From the NCBI RefSeq assembly GCF_000297115.1, contig NZ_CAKP01000138.1, forward strand, positions 51,928 through 115,927: a DNA stretch of 64,000 bases, given 5' to 3'. The position numbers and the translations under genes were made by a program. Numbering within the stretch: the stretch's first letter is position 1; each line of letters opens with the position of its first letter. Positions 1 through 9,076 of the stretch are shown piece after piece. The DNA comes from Caloramator australicus RC3. GTDB taxonomy: Bacteria; Bacillota; Clostridia; Clostridiales; Caloramatoraceae. The notes beneath the pieces are model-generated. The model was not told where the DNA came from. It was given only the letters and a program-made list of their open reading frames with translations, and did not search any database.

Positions 1-55
1 TAAAATCAAAAAGGATGTGTACTCCTTCCCTTCACAGCCTTTATAATATTACTAA
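1..55 (-). promoter_or_regulatory. 5' end of a T-box leader (partial)
   Basis: Read on the minus strand, the edge holds GGCTGTGAAGGGAAGGAGTA, nearly the same as the start of the complete hisS T-box leader at about 44,190-44,215 in this window. The controlled gene lies beyond the left edge. In Clostridia an AI-2E-type transporter gene often precedes alaS, so an alanyl-tRNA synthetase leader is the likely identity. The T-box core itself is not visible, so this stays an inference. Confidence 0.5.
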
Positions 56-93
56 TTAACATTATATAGAAAATACCGAAAAAATCAAGCATT

Positions 94-1098
94 TCAGTAA
101 AGCTTATTTACTATATAATTGTATGTAACCTTAATTATCGCAAACACAGGCACTGACAAAATAAGTCCCCAAGCCCCATAGAATTTGCCTCCTATTATTA
201 AAGCAATAATAACAAATATTGGATGAATCCCCATTGTATTTTCTAATATCTTAGGCGCTATAATGCCACTTTCCAATTCTTGAATTATAAAAAAGCTAAG
301 GGCCACTAATACTGCCTTTGAGGTCGAATCGGAAAGAGCAGATAAAAAGGCAGGAATAAATCCAAGAACTGGACCAAAATAAGGAATAATATTAAAAAAA
401 CCATTAACTACTGATATCAAAAATGCATATCTTACTTTTAAGATTATCAGCACGATCATCGTTGAAATAGTAATAATAATTGATAATATAATCTGGCCTT
501 TGATAAAATTCCCAACTATTTTCTCATAGCTTCTAAAAAGCTCAATAACCTTTTCCCTTCCTTTATAGGGAATCAATGATTTAAGACTTCTTTTAAAATA
601 TTCTGTATCAACAAGAAAATAATAAACGAAAACAGGTATCAATATATAAGTAGGAAGTGAGGATATAAATTTTAAAATAATATCAAATAAATTTCTCATT
701 TCATTAAACACTCTGTGCTGAATCTTCAAAAAAGTATCATCTAAAATCGATCTTAAATATATTGGAACTTTAATTTTATCTATAATGTTGAAAAGTCTTT
801 TAATTTCATTGGAAATATTATCTGCGTTGTTAATTAACTCTATAAGTTCCTTTGTTATAATCGGAAAAAGATAATAAATTATGAAAATGATTAGAAATAT
901 AAATAAAGTCAATGTTATAAAGACGGATATTTTATAATTTTTAATCCTTTTATCGATATATTTAACAACTGGATGTAGTATATAAGCAATAAAAATTGAA
1001 ACAAGCATTGCTTTTAAATAATTTATAACTATATATAAAAATATAAAAATAAAGACCAAATACAAACTAATCAAAAACCATTTAATCACTCTATTCAT
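94..1098 (-). CDS. AI-2E family transporter (YrrI/PerM-like membrane protein)
   Basis: A polytopic membrane protein of about 334 residues with long hydrophobic stretches (near residues 5-50, 65-85, 145-170, 205-260 and the C-terminus) typical of the AI-2E_transport/PerM family. Members export small molecules or ions; the substrate here cannot be read from sequence. I chose the ATG at 1098 because GAGGGG lies just before it; the ATG at 1110 has no ribosome-binding site, although it would overlap the upstream stop as ATGA. It is the last visible gene of the iscR-iscS-iscU-mnmA-PRC group and probably precedes alaS off-window, a common clostridial order. Confidence 0.85.
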   Translation of the reverse strand: MNRVIKWFLISLYLVFIFIFLYIVINYLKAMLVSIFIAYILHPVVKYIDKRIKNYKISVFITLTLFIFLIIFIIYYLFPIITKELIELINNADNISNEIKRLFNIIDKIKVPIYLRSILDDTFLKIQHRVFNEMRNLFDIILKFISSLPTYILIPVFVYYFLVDTEYFKRSLKSLIPYKGREKVIELFRSYEKIVGNFIKGQIILSIIITISTMIVLIILKVRYAFLISVVNGFFNIIPYFGPVLGFIPAFLSALSDSTSKAVLVALSFFIIQELESGIIAPKILENTMGIHPIFVIIALIIGGKFYGAWGLILSVPVFAIIKVTYNYIVNKLY

Positions 1099-1106
1099 AA
1101 TACCCC

Positions 1107-1601
1107 TCATACAATTGAAATTTCGTTAATTATTTCAAGAGAAGTATTCTTTACAATTATTTCCTTACTATTTAATATATCTTCATTATCAAGCAAAATT
1201 ACTCTTCTTCCATTAACTAAGTCATCAAATATTCCAAGGGAAATAACAAGGGCCCTAATATTTCCTGTTTTTTCATCAAAGATAACATCAGCAAGGGAAC
1301 CATAGTCCTTTGAATTATCATCCATTACATTAACCCCCAAAATTCTACTTAACAAATATTTTTGAAGCCATTTATTTTTAATATTGTTTACCTTATAACA
1401 CTTATTGTTTAAAACTATGTTATCCTCTTCAAAAGTAACATCATTAATTCTAGCATAATAAAAACCTTTTTCATTAGTAGGATTAATAACGTATAAAGCA
1501 ATTTTTTTATTTTTGCAATCAACAATTATATCCTCTAAAAAACCAATTTTTCTATTGCTGAAAAAAACTTCCCTTCCCTTAATATCCAAAAATCTCAACA
1601 T
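1107..1601 (-). CDS. PRC-barrel domain protein
   Basis: A 164-residue protein with two short beta-rich repeats (about residues 1-75 and 85-160). The second contains DVIFDEKTGNIRALVIS, which fits the PRC-barrel pattern of a small beta fold that docks RNA or protein partners. No catalytic residues are evident. GGGGTGG sits 5 bases before the ATG. It lies between the mnmA terminator and the AI-2E transporter gene, whose start region it touches. Its role is unknown; in several Clostridia such a gene sits between mnmA and the transporter. Confidence 0.75.
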   Translation of the reverse strand: MLRFLDIKGREVFFSNRKIGFLEDIIVDCKNKKIALYVINPTNEKGFYYARINDVTFEEDNIVLNNKCYKVNNIKNKWLQKYLLSRILGVNVMDDNSKDYGSLADVIFDEKTGNIRALVISLGIFDDLVNGRRVILLDNEDILNSKEIIVKNTSLEIINEISIV

Positions 1602-1643
1602 ACAACCACCCCAAATTACTACTACTTATTATTTACCATTTTC

Positions 1644-1680
1644 AAAAAAATAAGCCTTAAAGATGTAATCTTTAAGGCTT
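1644..1680 (-). terminator. Rho-independent terminator after mnmA
   Basis: A 13-bp perfect stem (1652-1664 with 1668-1680, loop GTA) directly abuts the mnmA stop codon and is followed on the minus strand by a T-rich tail (1644-1650). Confidence 0.85.
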
Positions 1681-2760
1681 CTATAAAACTTCTTTAATTA
1701 CTCCTCCACCAACAACTATATCACCATCATAAAATACAACCGACTGTCCCTTTGTAATTGCCCTTTGGGGTTCATCAAATTCTACCATAACTCCATCCTT
1801 ATAAGGTGTTATAATAGCCTTTGCCTCCTTTGCTGTGTATCTTATCTTAGCACTAACCCTCATAGGGCCATCTAACTTATCAAATGGAATAAAGTTTAAA
1901 TCCTCTGCATAAAGTTTATCCTTAAATACTTCCCTTTCATCGCCTATTACAACTAAATTCTTCTCTGGAATAATATCCACTACAAATACAGGTCTACCAA
2001 GAGAAAGTCCAAGTCCCTTTCTTTGTCCAATTGTATAATGAACTATCCCTTTGTGTTCACCTAAAATATTCCCATTAACATCAACAAAATATCCCTTTTC
2101 AACCTTATCAGGGACTCTTCTTTCAATAAATCCTGCATAGTCGTTATCAGGAACAAAGCAAATTTCTTCGCTATCAGGCTTATTAAATACCAAAAGCCCT
2201 ATATCCTCCGCTATTTTCCTTACCTGTTCTTTAGTATATCCCCCTAAGGGCATTAAAGTATGGGCAAGTTGATGCTGAGTTAAATTATACAGCATATAGG
2301 TTTGATCCTTCTTAACATCCCTTGACCTTATTAAAAGATATCTTTTTCTTTCGTCATCATATTTAATCGAGGCATAATGTCCTGTTGCAACATATTTAGC
2401 CCCAAGAGCATTTGCCTTTCTTAAAAATTCGTCAAATTTTATATACTTGTTGCAAGCAATACACGGATTAGGTGTTCTTCCTGCAAGATATTCATCGATA
2501 AAATAATTTATTACCTTCCTTTCAAATACTTCCCTAAAATTCATGACATAATAGTATATTCCAAGCTGATCAGCTACCCTTCTTGCATCATTAACAGCAG
2601 AAATCGAGCAGCATCCTCCAACCTTTTCCTCATAAAATACATCCTTTGGAACTAAAGTCATAGTTATACCTATAACATTGTAGCCCTGTTCCTTAAGTAG
2701 GTATGCAGCAACAGAACTATCAACTCCTCCGCTCATTCCTACTACAACTGTTTCCTTCAT
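1681..2760 (-). CDS. mnmA: tRNA-specific 2-thiouridylase MnmA
   Basis: A 359-residue enzyme that thiolates uridine 34 of Lys, Glu and Gln tRNAs, using sulfur passed from a cysteine desulfurase. The ATP-binding PP-loop SGGVDS is at residues 10-15. The two catalytic cysteines are at C100 (in NPCIACN) and C201 (in EEICFVPD). Full length for the family. GGGGTGA precedes the ATG. It lies directly downstream of iscS and iscU, the likely sulfur source, which suits its job. A G+C-rich hairpin at 2781-2797 separates it from iscU and may lower its expression. Confidence 0.97.
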   Translation of the reverse strand: MKETVVVGMSGGVDSSVAAYLLKEQGYNVIGITMTLVPKDVFYEEKVGGCCSISAVNDARRVADQLGIYYYVMNFREVFERKVINYFIDEYLAGRTPNPCIACNKYIKFDEFLRKANALGAKYVATGHYASIKYDDERKRYLLIRSRDVKKDQTYMLYNLTQHQLAHTLMPLGGYTKEQVRKIAEDIGLLVFNKPDSEEICFVPDNDYAGFIERRVPDKVEKGYFVDVNGNILGEHKGIVHYTIGQRKGLGLSLGRPVFVVDIIPEKNLVVIGDEREVFKDKLYAEDLNFIPFDKLDGPMRVSAKIRYTAKEAKAIITPYKDGVMVEFDEPQRAITKGQSVVFYDGDIVVGGGVIKEVL

Positions 2761-2780
2761 TAAATCACCCCACTAAAATA

Positions 2781-2797
2781 CCCCGGAAAATCCGGGG
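2781..2797 (-). terminator. Hairpin between iscU and mnmA (weak terminator or attenuator)
   Basis: CCCCGG and CCGGGG arms with a short AT loop. The minus-strand tail is TATTTTAG, a poor U-run, so partial read-through from iscU into mnmA is more likely than full termination. Confidence 0.5.
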
Positions 2798-2803
2798 CTT
2801 TTA

Positions 2804-3235
2804 TTATTCATGGTGTTCGTGATGATCATGGTCCCCTTTGGAGAATTTATCCTCCCAAGGTTCTAGACCGTTTTTAATCCTATAATCATTTATCGCCTTA
2901 TGAATAGCTTCTTCGGCGAGAATTGAACAGTGCATCTTCACCGCTGGAAGCCCATCTAAAGCTTCAGCAACTGCTTTGTTAGTTAAATTCCAAGCCTCCT
3001 CTACTGTTTTCCCTTTTATTAGCTCTGTTGCCATGCTGCTTGAAGCAATTGCTGCACCACAACCAAAGGTTTTAAACTTAACATCTTTAATAATATTATC
3101 TTCTATCTTTAAATAAATTTTCATCATATCCCCGCATTTAGGATTTCCAACTTCTCCTATTCCATTTGCATCAGATATCTCACCAACATTTCTTGGATTC
3201 ATAAAATGTTCCATTACTTTATCGCTGTATTCCAT
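2804..3235 (-). CDS. iscU: Iron-sulfur cluster scaffold protein IscU/NifU type
   Basis: A 143-residue U-type scaffold on which [2Fe-2S] and [4Fe-4S] clusters are built before transfer to apoproteins. The three conserved cysteines are visible: C34 (GNPKCGD), C59 (TFGCGAA) and C103 (VKMHCSIL). The C-terminus ends in an odd His/Asp/Glu tail (DHDHHEHHE), which may bind metal but is not part of the core fold. It starts 2 bases after the iscS stop, so the two are certainly co-transcribed. GGGGGA precedes the ATG. Confidence 0.95.
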   Translation of the reverse strand: MEYSDKVMEHFMNPRNVGEISDANGIGEVGNPKCGDMMKIYLKIEDNIIKDVKFKTFGCGAAIASSSMATELIKGKTVEEAWNLTNKAVAEALDGLPAVKMHCSILAEEAIHKAINDYRIKNGLEPWEDKFSKGDHDHHEHHE

Positions 3236-3237
3236 AG

Positions 3238-4425
3238 TTATTTTTCCCCCTTCATAAATTTTTCATACAAAGGCGACATCTCCCTAAGCCTTTGAACTAT
3301 ATTAGGTAATACCGAAAGAACATAATCAACATCTTCTTCTGTATTCATATCCCCAAGGGATAATCTCAAGGATCCATGGGCTATTTCATGTGGAAGGCCA
3401 ATAGCAAGCAGAACATGGGATGGATCTAGTGATCCTGACGAACAGGCACTTCCAGTTGATGCACATATTCCAAATTGATCAAGAAGTAAAAGTAAAGATT
3501 CTCCCTCTATAAACCTAAAGCTTACATTTATGTTTCCAGGAAGTCTCCTTTCAGGATGTCCGTTTAGTTTTGTATAAGGAATCTTTTCCATAATACCATT
3601 CAAAAGTCTATCCCTTAACTTTCTAATCTTTTCATTATGTCCATCTATGTCCTCTGTAGCAAGCTCAATAGCTTTTCCAAGCCCTACAATACCAGGAAGG
3701 TTTTCGGTTCCGGCCCTCCTTCTTCTTTCCTGCCCTCCACCATGGATTAGGTTATCGATCTTTACACCTTTTCTTATATATAAAGCTCCAACTCCCTTTG
3801 GCCCATAGAACTTGTGGGCAGCTAAAGATAAAAGATCTATATTCATTTCCTTAACATCTATTTTTACATTTCCAATTGCTTGAACTGCATCTGTGTGAAA
3901 TATAATTCCCTTTTCCCTTGCTATTTTTCCTATTTCAGCAATAGGCTGTATTGTTCCAATCTCGTTATTTGCAAACATTATTGTGATAAGGATTGTTTTA
4001 TCAGTAATAGCTCTTTTAAGTTCATCAAGGTCTACCATTCCATATTCATCTACATCTAAATAAGTAACTTCAAAACCATGCTTTTCAAGATATTCACAGG
4101 CATGCAAAACCGCATGATGTTCTATCTTAGTTGTTATTATATGGTTTCCTTTATCTTTATTAGCAAAGGCAACTCCTTTAATTGCCCAGTTGTCCGCCTC
4201 AGAACCACCGCCTGTAAAAAAGATCTCATCCGGAAGAGCATTTAAAGCCTTTGCTACCTTTTCCCTTGCATCTTCAATAGCCCTTTTTGATTTCCTTGCA
4301 AAGGTGTAAACCGACGATGGATTGCCAAAGTTTTCTGTAAAGTAGGGAAGCATTTCCTCTAAAACTTCTTTTTTAACATATGTTGTTGCGGCATGGTCCA
4401 TGTAAACAAATCTTTTCCCTTCCAT
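3238..4425 (-). CDS. iscS: Cysteine desulfurase IscS/NifS type
   Basis: A 395-residue PLP enzyme converting cysteine to alanine and enzyme-bound persulfide, feeding IscU and MnmA. The PLP lysine is in [12 protein letters not shown]. The catalytic cysteine lies in [11 protein letters not shown], giving the longer active-site loop of class I desulfurases. MDHAATT near the N-terminus is typical. It starts 2 bases after the iscR-type gene and 2 bases before iscU, so regulator, desulfurase and scaffold form one operon. Confidence 0.96.
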   Translation of the reverse strand: MEGKRFVYMDHAATTYVKKEVLEEMLPYFTENFGNPSSVYTFARKSKRAIEDAREKVAKALNALPDEIFFTGGGSEADNWAIKGVAFANKDKGNHIITTKIEHHAVLHACEYLEKHGFEVTYLDVDEYGMVDLDELKRAITDKTILITIMFANNEIGTIQPIAEIGKIAREKGIIFHTDAVQAIGNVKIDVKEMNIDLLSLAAHKFYGPKGVGALYIRKGVKIDNLIHGGGQERRRRAGTENLPGIVGLGKAIELATEDIDGHNEKIRKLRDRLLNGIMEKIPYTKLNGHPERRLPGNINVSFRFIEGESLLLLLDQFGICASTGSACSSGSLDPSHVLLAIGLPHEIAHGSLRLSLGDMNTEEDVDYVLSVLPNIVQRLREMSPLYEKFMKGEK

Positions 4426-4427
4426 AC

Positions 4428-4868
4428 CTATTCTTCCTTTCCTTTAGTTTTTTCTTGCAGGTTATTATAATCGTTAACCACATCTTGTAAAGTAGTTGAA
4501 TTTAAAATATCATTGATGCTATTGCTAATCTTTAACCATAAAAGTCTTGTTGCACAATAATTAATCCTTGAACAATTCATTTCTTGCGTTATGCAATCAG
4601 AAACTTCAATTGGTCCTTCTAAAACATTAAAAATATCTGCTATAGTTATTTCCTCGGGTGGACGTGATAAAACGTAGCCTCCTTGTGCTCCCCTAATGCT
4701 CTTAACAAGCCCAGCCTTTCTAAGGTTTGAAAAAAGCTGTTCTAAATAATATTCAGATATATTTTGCCGTTCTGCAATTTCTTTTATTGAAACGGGGGTG
4801 CCACCATGGTGAAGGGCAAGTTCAAACATCGCCTTAACCCCATATCTCCCCCTAGTTGAAAGCTTCAT
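4428..4868 (-). CDS. iscR: Rrf2-family regulator, IscR type
   Basis: A 146-residue winged-helix regulator. The N-terminal helix-turn-helix runs over about residues 9-60 ([11 protein letters not shown] ... [10 protein letters not shown]). C92, C99 and C105 match the spacing of the [2Fe-2S] ligands of IscR (C92/C98/C104 in E. coli) with one extra residue. CymR, the cluster-free Firmicute relative, lacks these cysteines, so cluster sensing is the better reading. As first gene of iscRSU-mnmA it probably autoregulates through the operator-like repeat at 4885-4901. Confidence 0.88.
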   Translation of the reverse strand: MKLSTRGRYGVKAMFELALHHGGTPVSIKEIAERQNISEYYLEQLFSNLRKAGLVKSIRGAQGGYVLSRPPEEITIADIFNVLEGPIEVSDCITQEMNCSRINYCATRLLWLKISNSINDILNSTTLQDVVNDYNNLQEKTKGKEE

Positions 4869-4884
4869 CCTATCACCTCTAATT

Positions 4885-4941
4885 CTGACTAAAAAAGTAG
4901 GATTTCATTTTAAGATTAACATATCCGAGTAAAATTGTCAA
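4885..4941 (-). promoter_or_regulatory. iscR promoter with operator-like repeat
   Basis: Minus strand: TTGACA (4936-4941), 17-bp spacer, TAATCT (4913-4918). An imperfect inverted repeat (4885-4901, ACT and AGT arms around an A/T core) lies just downstream of the expected start of transcription. This is where an Rrf2/IscR repressor would block transcription. The promoter is clear; the operator is an inference. Confidence 0.75.
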
Positions 4942-4964
4942 TTTTATAGTTAAAAAAATTTCAA

Positions 4965-6278
4965 TTATTTTTTCCATAAGCGGTTAATTCTTTCTTTAAT
5001 TTTTGCTTCATAACCATTTCCAGAAGGCCTGTAATACTTTCTATCCTTTATTTTTTCTGGTAGATATTCTTGATATACAAAATTTCCTTCAAAATCATGG
5101 GGATATTTATAGCCTATCCCTCTACTGAGACTTTTTGCACCTTTATAGTGGGCATCCCTTAGAAAGCCTGGAATTTCTATATTAGGATTCTTTCTTACGT
5201 CTTCTATTGCCTCATCGATTGCTAAATAGGAAGCATTGCTCTTTGGTGCACAAGCTACATACAGAGCAGCCTGGGATAATATAATCCTTGCCTCTGGCAT
5301 GCCAATAAATTCAACAGCCTTTGCAGCAGATACTGCAACATTTAGAGCCATAGGATCAGCATTTCCAACATCCTCGCTTGCACATATAACTATCCTTCTT
5401 GCTATAAACATCGGATCCTCCCCGGATTCTAACATTCTTGCAAGATAGTAAACAGCAGCATCAGGATCCGAACCCCTCATGCTTTTTATAAAGGCTGATA
5501 TCACATCGTAATGGTTATCTCCATCTTTGTCATAATTTAAGGGCGGTTTTTGCATACATTCTGATGCATCCTCTAAAGTTATAACTACCCTGCCATCTTC
5601 CTTTTTAGATGTCAAAACCGCCATTTCAAGGGCATTTAGTGCTCTTCTTACATCCCCTCCGCTATATTTTGCAAAAAACCAAAGAACTTCATCAGAAACT
5701 TCGATATCCCTTCCTTTGTATCCCCTTTCACTAGTAAGTGCCCTTTTTAGCACCTTAAAAATATCCTTTTCTTCTATGGGTTTTAATTCAAATATTAAGG
5801 ATCTTGAAAGAAGAGCTTTGTTAACTTCAAAATAGGGATTTTCAGTTGTAGCTCCAATCAAAACAACAGTTCCCTTTTCAACATATGGAAGGAGGGCATC
5901 CTGCTGAAGCTTATTAAATCTATGTATCTCGTCAATAAAAAGAAGGGTTCTTTTGCCATATAACTTTTGGACTTTGCTTGCTTCATCGGTAACCTGCTTT
6001 ATCTCACTTAAATTGGATGTTACTGCATTTATCTGCCTAAACTCTGATTTTGTAGTATTTGCTATTATCCTTGCAAGGGTAGTTTTTCCTGTTCCAGGTG
6101 GACCATAAAGTATTACAGATGTTAAATTATCCGTAGCAATAGCCCTATAAAGCATCTTTCCCCTTCCTACAAGATGCTCCTGTCCAACAAACTCATCTAA
6201 GCTCTCAGGTCTCATCCTTTCTGCCAATGGCTCTAATTTTTCTTTATTTTGTTTATTCATATAATCAAACAAATCCAT
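4965..6278 (-). CDS. rarA: Replication-associated recombination protein RarA (MgsA)
   Basis: A 437-residue AAA+ ATPase acting at stalled replication forks. Walker A is GPPGTGKTT, Walker B is [10 protein letters not shown], and TTENPYFEVNKALLSR carries the sensor region. The C-terminal tetramerisation part (SDPDAAVYYLARML ... GYKYPHDF) is present, so it is full length. I chose the ATG at 6278 (MDLFDYMNKQ, the usual N-terminus) with GGTGAT upstream; two upstream in-frame starts lack a ribosome-binding site. It is flanked by the glycine-riboswitch gene and the isc operon. Confidence 0.93.
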   Translation of the reverse strand: MDLFDYMNKQNKEKLEPLAERMRPESLDEFVGQEHLVGRGKMLYRAIATDNLTSVILYGPPGTGKTTLARIIANTTKSEFRQINAVTSNLSEIKQVTDEASKVQKLYGKRTLLFIDEIHRFNKLQQDALLPYVEKGTVVLIGATTENPYFEVNKALLSRSLIFELKPIEEKDIFKVLKRALTSERGYKGRDIEVSDEVLWFFAKYSGGDVRRALNALEMAVLTSKKEDGRVVITLEDASECMQKPPLNYDKDGDNHYDVISAFIKSMRGSDPDAAVYYLARMLESGEDPMFIARRIVICASEDVGNADPMALNVAVSAAKAVEFIGMPEARIILSQAALYVACAPKSNASYLAIDEAIEDVRKNPNIEIPGFLRDAHYKGAKSLSRGIGYKYPHDFEGNFVYQEYLPEKIKDRKYYRPSGNGYEAKIKERINRLWKK

Positions 6279-6301
6279 ATACATCACCAAAATTTATTAT
6301 A

Positions 6302-6338
6302 CCATAAAAATTAAAGGGGCGCTTAAATTTGTCCCCTT
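6302..6338 (-). terminator. Terminator after the EIIC-like gene
   Basis: AAGGGG/CCCCTT arms (6314-6319 with 6333-6338) with an AT-rich loop, followed on the minus strand by ATTTTTA. It ends the riboswitch-controlled transcript. Confidence 0.65.
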
Positions 6339-6341
6339 ATA

Positions 6342-7386
6342 CTATACAGCATTATCGATAGGATATTTTTTTACGCTTAATCTTTTTTCCCTAACCCTTT
6401 TAATGAACATATAAATTGTAGTTCCTACAAATCCACCAATAAGTCCTCCTATTGCTGCTAATAATAATGCTATTATTACTTTTTTAGGACTATTAAAACC
6501 AAAAGGAGCTAAAAGGCCTGGAATTGGCGATGCTGTCCCCGGTGCATTGTTGATTATTTTAAAATAAGCTGCAACAATCCCTGCAATTCCACCACCTATA
6601 AAATCCGAAAAATAAATTACAACAGCATTTTTAGTAACCAAATCTGCCTGTGTCAATGGTTCAAGCATAACTGCAATCACATTTCCTTTGTCTCCTATTT
6701 TTAGCCTTTTAAAAACCACTCCATTCGTAAAGGCTCCTCCAAAGCTTGCAATCCCCGCAATCCCCATTGCTAAGCCCTTTAAATTTAGCATCGCAGTTAA
6801 AGCCATTGAGCTTAGTGGTGATGTGCAAATTATCTTAATAATTCCGCCAAGCAAAAATCCCATAACAAAAGGTGATTGTTCAGCTGCTACTCTAATAACA
6901 TCTCCAATATTTAAAAGGGTGCTATTAACTAATGGTGTTGATGCTTGAGCTATTAGTCTTGAAAGGGGTGCAATAATTAGCGCACCTCCAATTATATCAA
7001 TGCCCTTGGGTAATTTTTTCTCTAAAACTGGTCCAGCAAGACCAATTAAATATCCATCGAAAAAGCCTGGCAATATTCCCATTCCCTTTAAGGATGCAGC
7101 TGCAACAACAGCATATATAGGGTTTGCACCCATATTTATCGAAACAAGAGCAGCTGCAATAACTCCGCCCATGCTTCCTGAAGATGATCCAACTTCACCT
7201 AATAATTTAATTCCTAAAAAATCCCCAAAAATATACTTAAAAATTGCCTCAATTAAAAATGTAGCAACAGCAGCACCAGCAAGACCTGACATAGCCTTTT
7301 CTCCTTTTGGTGCCTTAAAACTAAAGGCTGAAAAAAAAGCTAAGAACAATTAAAAGTAAAAAAATTCCCTTTAATACTTCTAGCAT
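6342..7386 (-). CDS. Orphan PTS EIIC-like membrane protein, frame broken at a T8 run
   Basis: A glycine- and alanine-rich polytopic membrane protein resembling the PTS_EIIC_2 family: GAAVATFLIEAIFKYIFGDFLG, MGGVIAAALVS, TSPLSSMALTA, and a hydrophobic C-terminus. No IIA or IIB partner lies nearby. The good start is the ATG at 7386, with AAAGGAGGGG before it, giving MLEVLKGIFLLLIVLSFF. That frame stops within 21 codons because a run of eight T (7331-7338 on the plus strand as A) has one base too many to join the main frame. The main frame alone begins at a TTG (7349) with no ribosome-binding site, right after an in-frame TAA. This could be a sequencing error, a slippage switch or a real mutation. 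Its leader is a glycine riboswitch, so the true cargo may relate to glycine rather than sugar. Confidence 0.75.
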
Positions 7387-7410
7387 AAAACCCCTCCTTT
7401 ATGATATAAA

Positions 7411-7640
7411 AATAAAAGGACAAGGAAAAAGAAGCATAAAAAGATTATGCTTCCCTTTCCCTGTCCTTTTATCTGAAAGCTTCTCTGCACACAAATGCAG
7501 ATTACTTCTTCGATGCCCAAATGGGTCTCTCCAGGGTTGTGTCCGGCCATTGTATCTTACCTGAAAGTTTCGGAATGGATCGGAAACTTCCATTCCTTGC
7601 TTCTCCGGTCATCGAAAATTCGATGTCTTCAATGGCCTTC
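7411..7640 (-). promoter_or_regulatory. Tandem glycine riboswitch with terminator platform
   Basis: Minus strand, two aptamers. Aptamer 1 is closed by GGCCATTG/CAATGGCC and holds ACCGGAGAAGCAA and CTTTCAGGTAAG. Aptamer 2 (7459-7535) has CTGGAGAG, CATCGAAGAAGTAA, CTTTCAGATAAAAGGACAGGG-type motifs, as in known gcv leaders. The last part of aptamer 2 (AAAAGGACAGGG) can instead pair with CCTTGTCCTTTT downstream, making a long hairpin (7411-7470, core stem 7431-7439/7445-7453) followed by a T-rich tail. Glycine binding should hold P1 and prevent termination, so this reads as an ON switch for the EIIC-like gene. Confidence 0.9.
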
Positions 7641-7667
7641 ATCCACCAATATTTAGTTTGTAATGCA

Positions 7668-7696
7668 ATTATATTCCAAAACTATCCTGAAGTCAA
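7668..7696 (-). promoter_or_regulatory. Promoter of the glycine riboswitch transcript
   Basis: Minus strand TTGACT (7691-7696), 17-bp spacer, TATAAT (7668-7673), placed about 25-30 bases before aptamer 1. Confidence 0.8.
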
Positions 7697-7763
7697 TTAA
7701 ATATTTGTAATATCTATAAATACTATTAATATTATCAATAAATATATTTATTTTGTCATAATA

Positions 7764-7791
7764 TTGAATTTTATCAATACAATGATATAAT
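7764..7791 (+). promoter_or_regulatory. Promoter of the plus-strand MFS gene
   Basis: TTGAAT (7764-7769), 16-bp spacer, TATAAT (7786-7791), then TAGGAGG before the ATG at 7828. Confidence 0.7.
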
Positions 7792-7827
7792 TTATAAAAG
7801 GTTAAAGCTAAATTTAGGAGGTTAAAA

Positions 7828-9030
7828 ATGAAAATAGATAAAAAGCTTAAATGGAATATGACGTATTATCTTCTATTCGAACTTTTTTTAGGCATATTCG
7901 TAGGTGCATATGGATTTTTGCTTGGGCCATACGTTATGCATAGAGGATATAAAGAAGATATAGTAGGAACCTTATCCTTGATTCAAACGATATCCTTTGC
8001 ACTTTTCGCTTATGTTACAGGTATTTTAAGCACTAAATTCAGCGATAAAACATTGTTTGCTGCAACATCCGTTTTATGCTTTATCAGCTCAGTTTTACTG
8101 GCAACTTCTAAAAACTTTATTTATATAATTTTAGCAGTCATTGTATATGCATTAGGTCTTTCCATCGTCGTGGTTATAAAAACTCCCTTTATAGTTAGAA
8201 ATACTAAAGGTTTCAATGCCGTTAATGTTATAAGTATTATATTAACCTACTGCGTTACTACAAACTTAATAGGAAATTATCTTGCTGGAAATTTAACAAA
8301 CAAATTTGATTATGAAAAAACATGGATAATCTTCGCTTTTTTTGCCCTAGTAAGTTTCTTACCTGCTATTTTTATTAATACCGACAAAAAAGAAGTTACT
8401 TTTTCAAAGGCAAATATAAAAATTAATTTTACTCCAAGAATGTTCTTTTTAATAATGTATACATCTTTAGGTTCCTTTGCCTTTGGACTTATTGGTCCTT
8501 TTTATACAACCTTTCTCATAAGTAAATTAAACTTAAATACATTAAATGCATCCTTTATCAACAACTTTAATATTATTGGAATGATTCTAGCTATGCTGCT
8601 TTCTCCATATTCATCTAAAATATTTGGAAAGACAAAAACCCTCTGGTATGCTAAGCTCTTGTCTTTTCCAGTAATATTTATCCTTTCTTTTGTAAAATTT
8701 AATTCAATATTTTTAGTCGGCATTTTATCTATTTTATATCTTTTAAGGGCATTATTTTTAAATGTTCCTATCCCCATCGAAAGCGACCTTATTATGAAAT
8801 CAGTTGCTGAAGGGGAACAAGCAAAGTTTAACAGCGTTGTAGTTTTAGCAAACAACCTAACCGTAGCTCTTTCTTCCCTCATGGCTGGATTCATAATTGC
8901 AGAAATGCCTAATGGATATGAAATAACATTTATAATGAGCTCTATATTTTTCTTAATGCAAGGATTTTTATTTTATAAATTTTCATCAAATTTTATAAAG
9001 AAAAAAAGAAATGATGGCTTATCCTTTTAG
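7828..9030 (+). CDS. MFS transporter
   Basis: A 400-residue protein with about twelve hydrophobic segments in two halves separated by a charged loop near residues 190-210 (NTDKKEVTFSKANIKINF). An acidic/basic pair in the first cytoplasmic loop (HRGYKEDIVG) fits the major facilitator fold. The substrate cannot be told. It stands alone as a single-gene unit with its own promoter, divergent from the glycine riboswitch gene and convergent with the helicase gene. TAGGAGG lies 8 bases before the ATG. Confidence 0.85.
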   Translation: MKIDKKLKWNMTYYLLFELFLGIFVGAYGFLLGPYVMHRGYKEDIVGTLSLIQTISFALFAYVTGILSTKFSDKTLFAATSVLCFISSVLLATSKNFIYIILAVIVYALGLSIVVVIKTPFIVRNTKGFNAVNVISIILTYCVTTNLIGNYLAGNLTNKFDYEKTWIIFAFFALVSFLPAIFINTDKKEVTFSKANIKINFTPRMFFLIMYTSLGSFAFGLIGPFYTTFLISKLNLNTLNASFINNFNIIGMILAMLLSPYSSKIFGKTKTLWYAKLLSFPVIFILSFVKFNSIFLVGILSILYLLRALFLNVPIPIESDLIMKSVAEGEQAKFNSVVVLANNLTVALSSLMAGFIIAEMPNGYEITFIMSSIFFLMQGFLFYKFSSNFIKKKRNDGLSF

Positions 9031-9039
9031 CCATCATTT
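9001..9039 (-). terminator. Terminator of the helicase operon, inside the MFS 3' end
   Basis: An 11-bp perfect stem (9009-9019 with 9029-9039), followed on the minus strand by TTCTTTTTTT. The hairpin overlaps the last codons of the plus-strand MFS gene. On the plus strand the tail is poor in T, so it mainly serves the minus-strand genes. Confidence 0.75.
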
Positions 9040-9076
9040 CAGATTGTAGACAAACTCTCTTTGGTATTGAAATTTT

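Noticed and set aside
7399..7593. 64-codon minus-strand open frame
   Set aside because: It lies entirely in the glycine riboswitch; its sequence is explained by aptamer stems and it has no ribosome-binding site.
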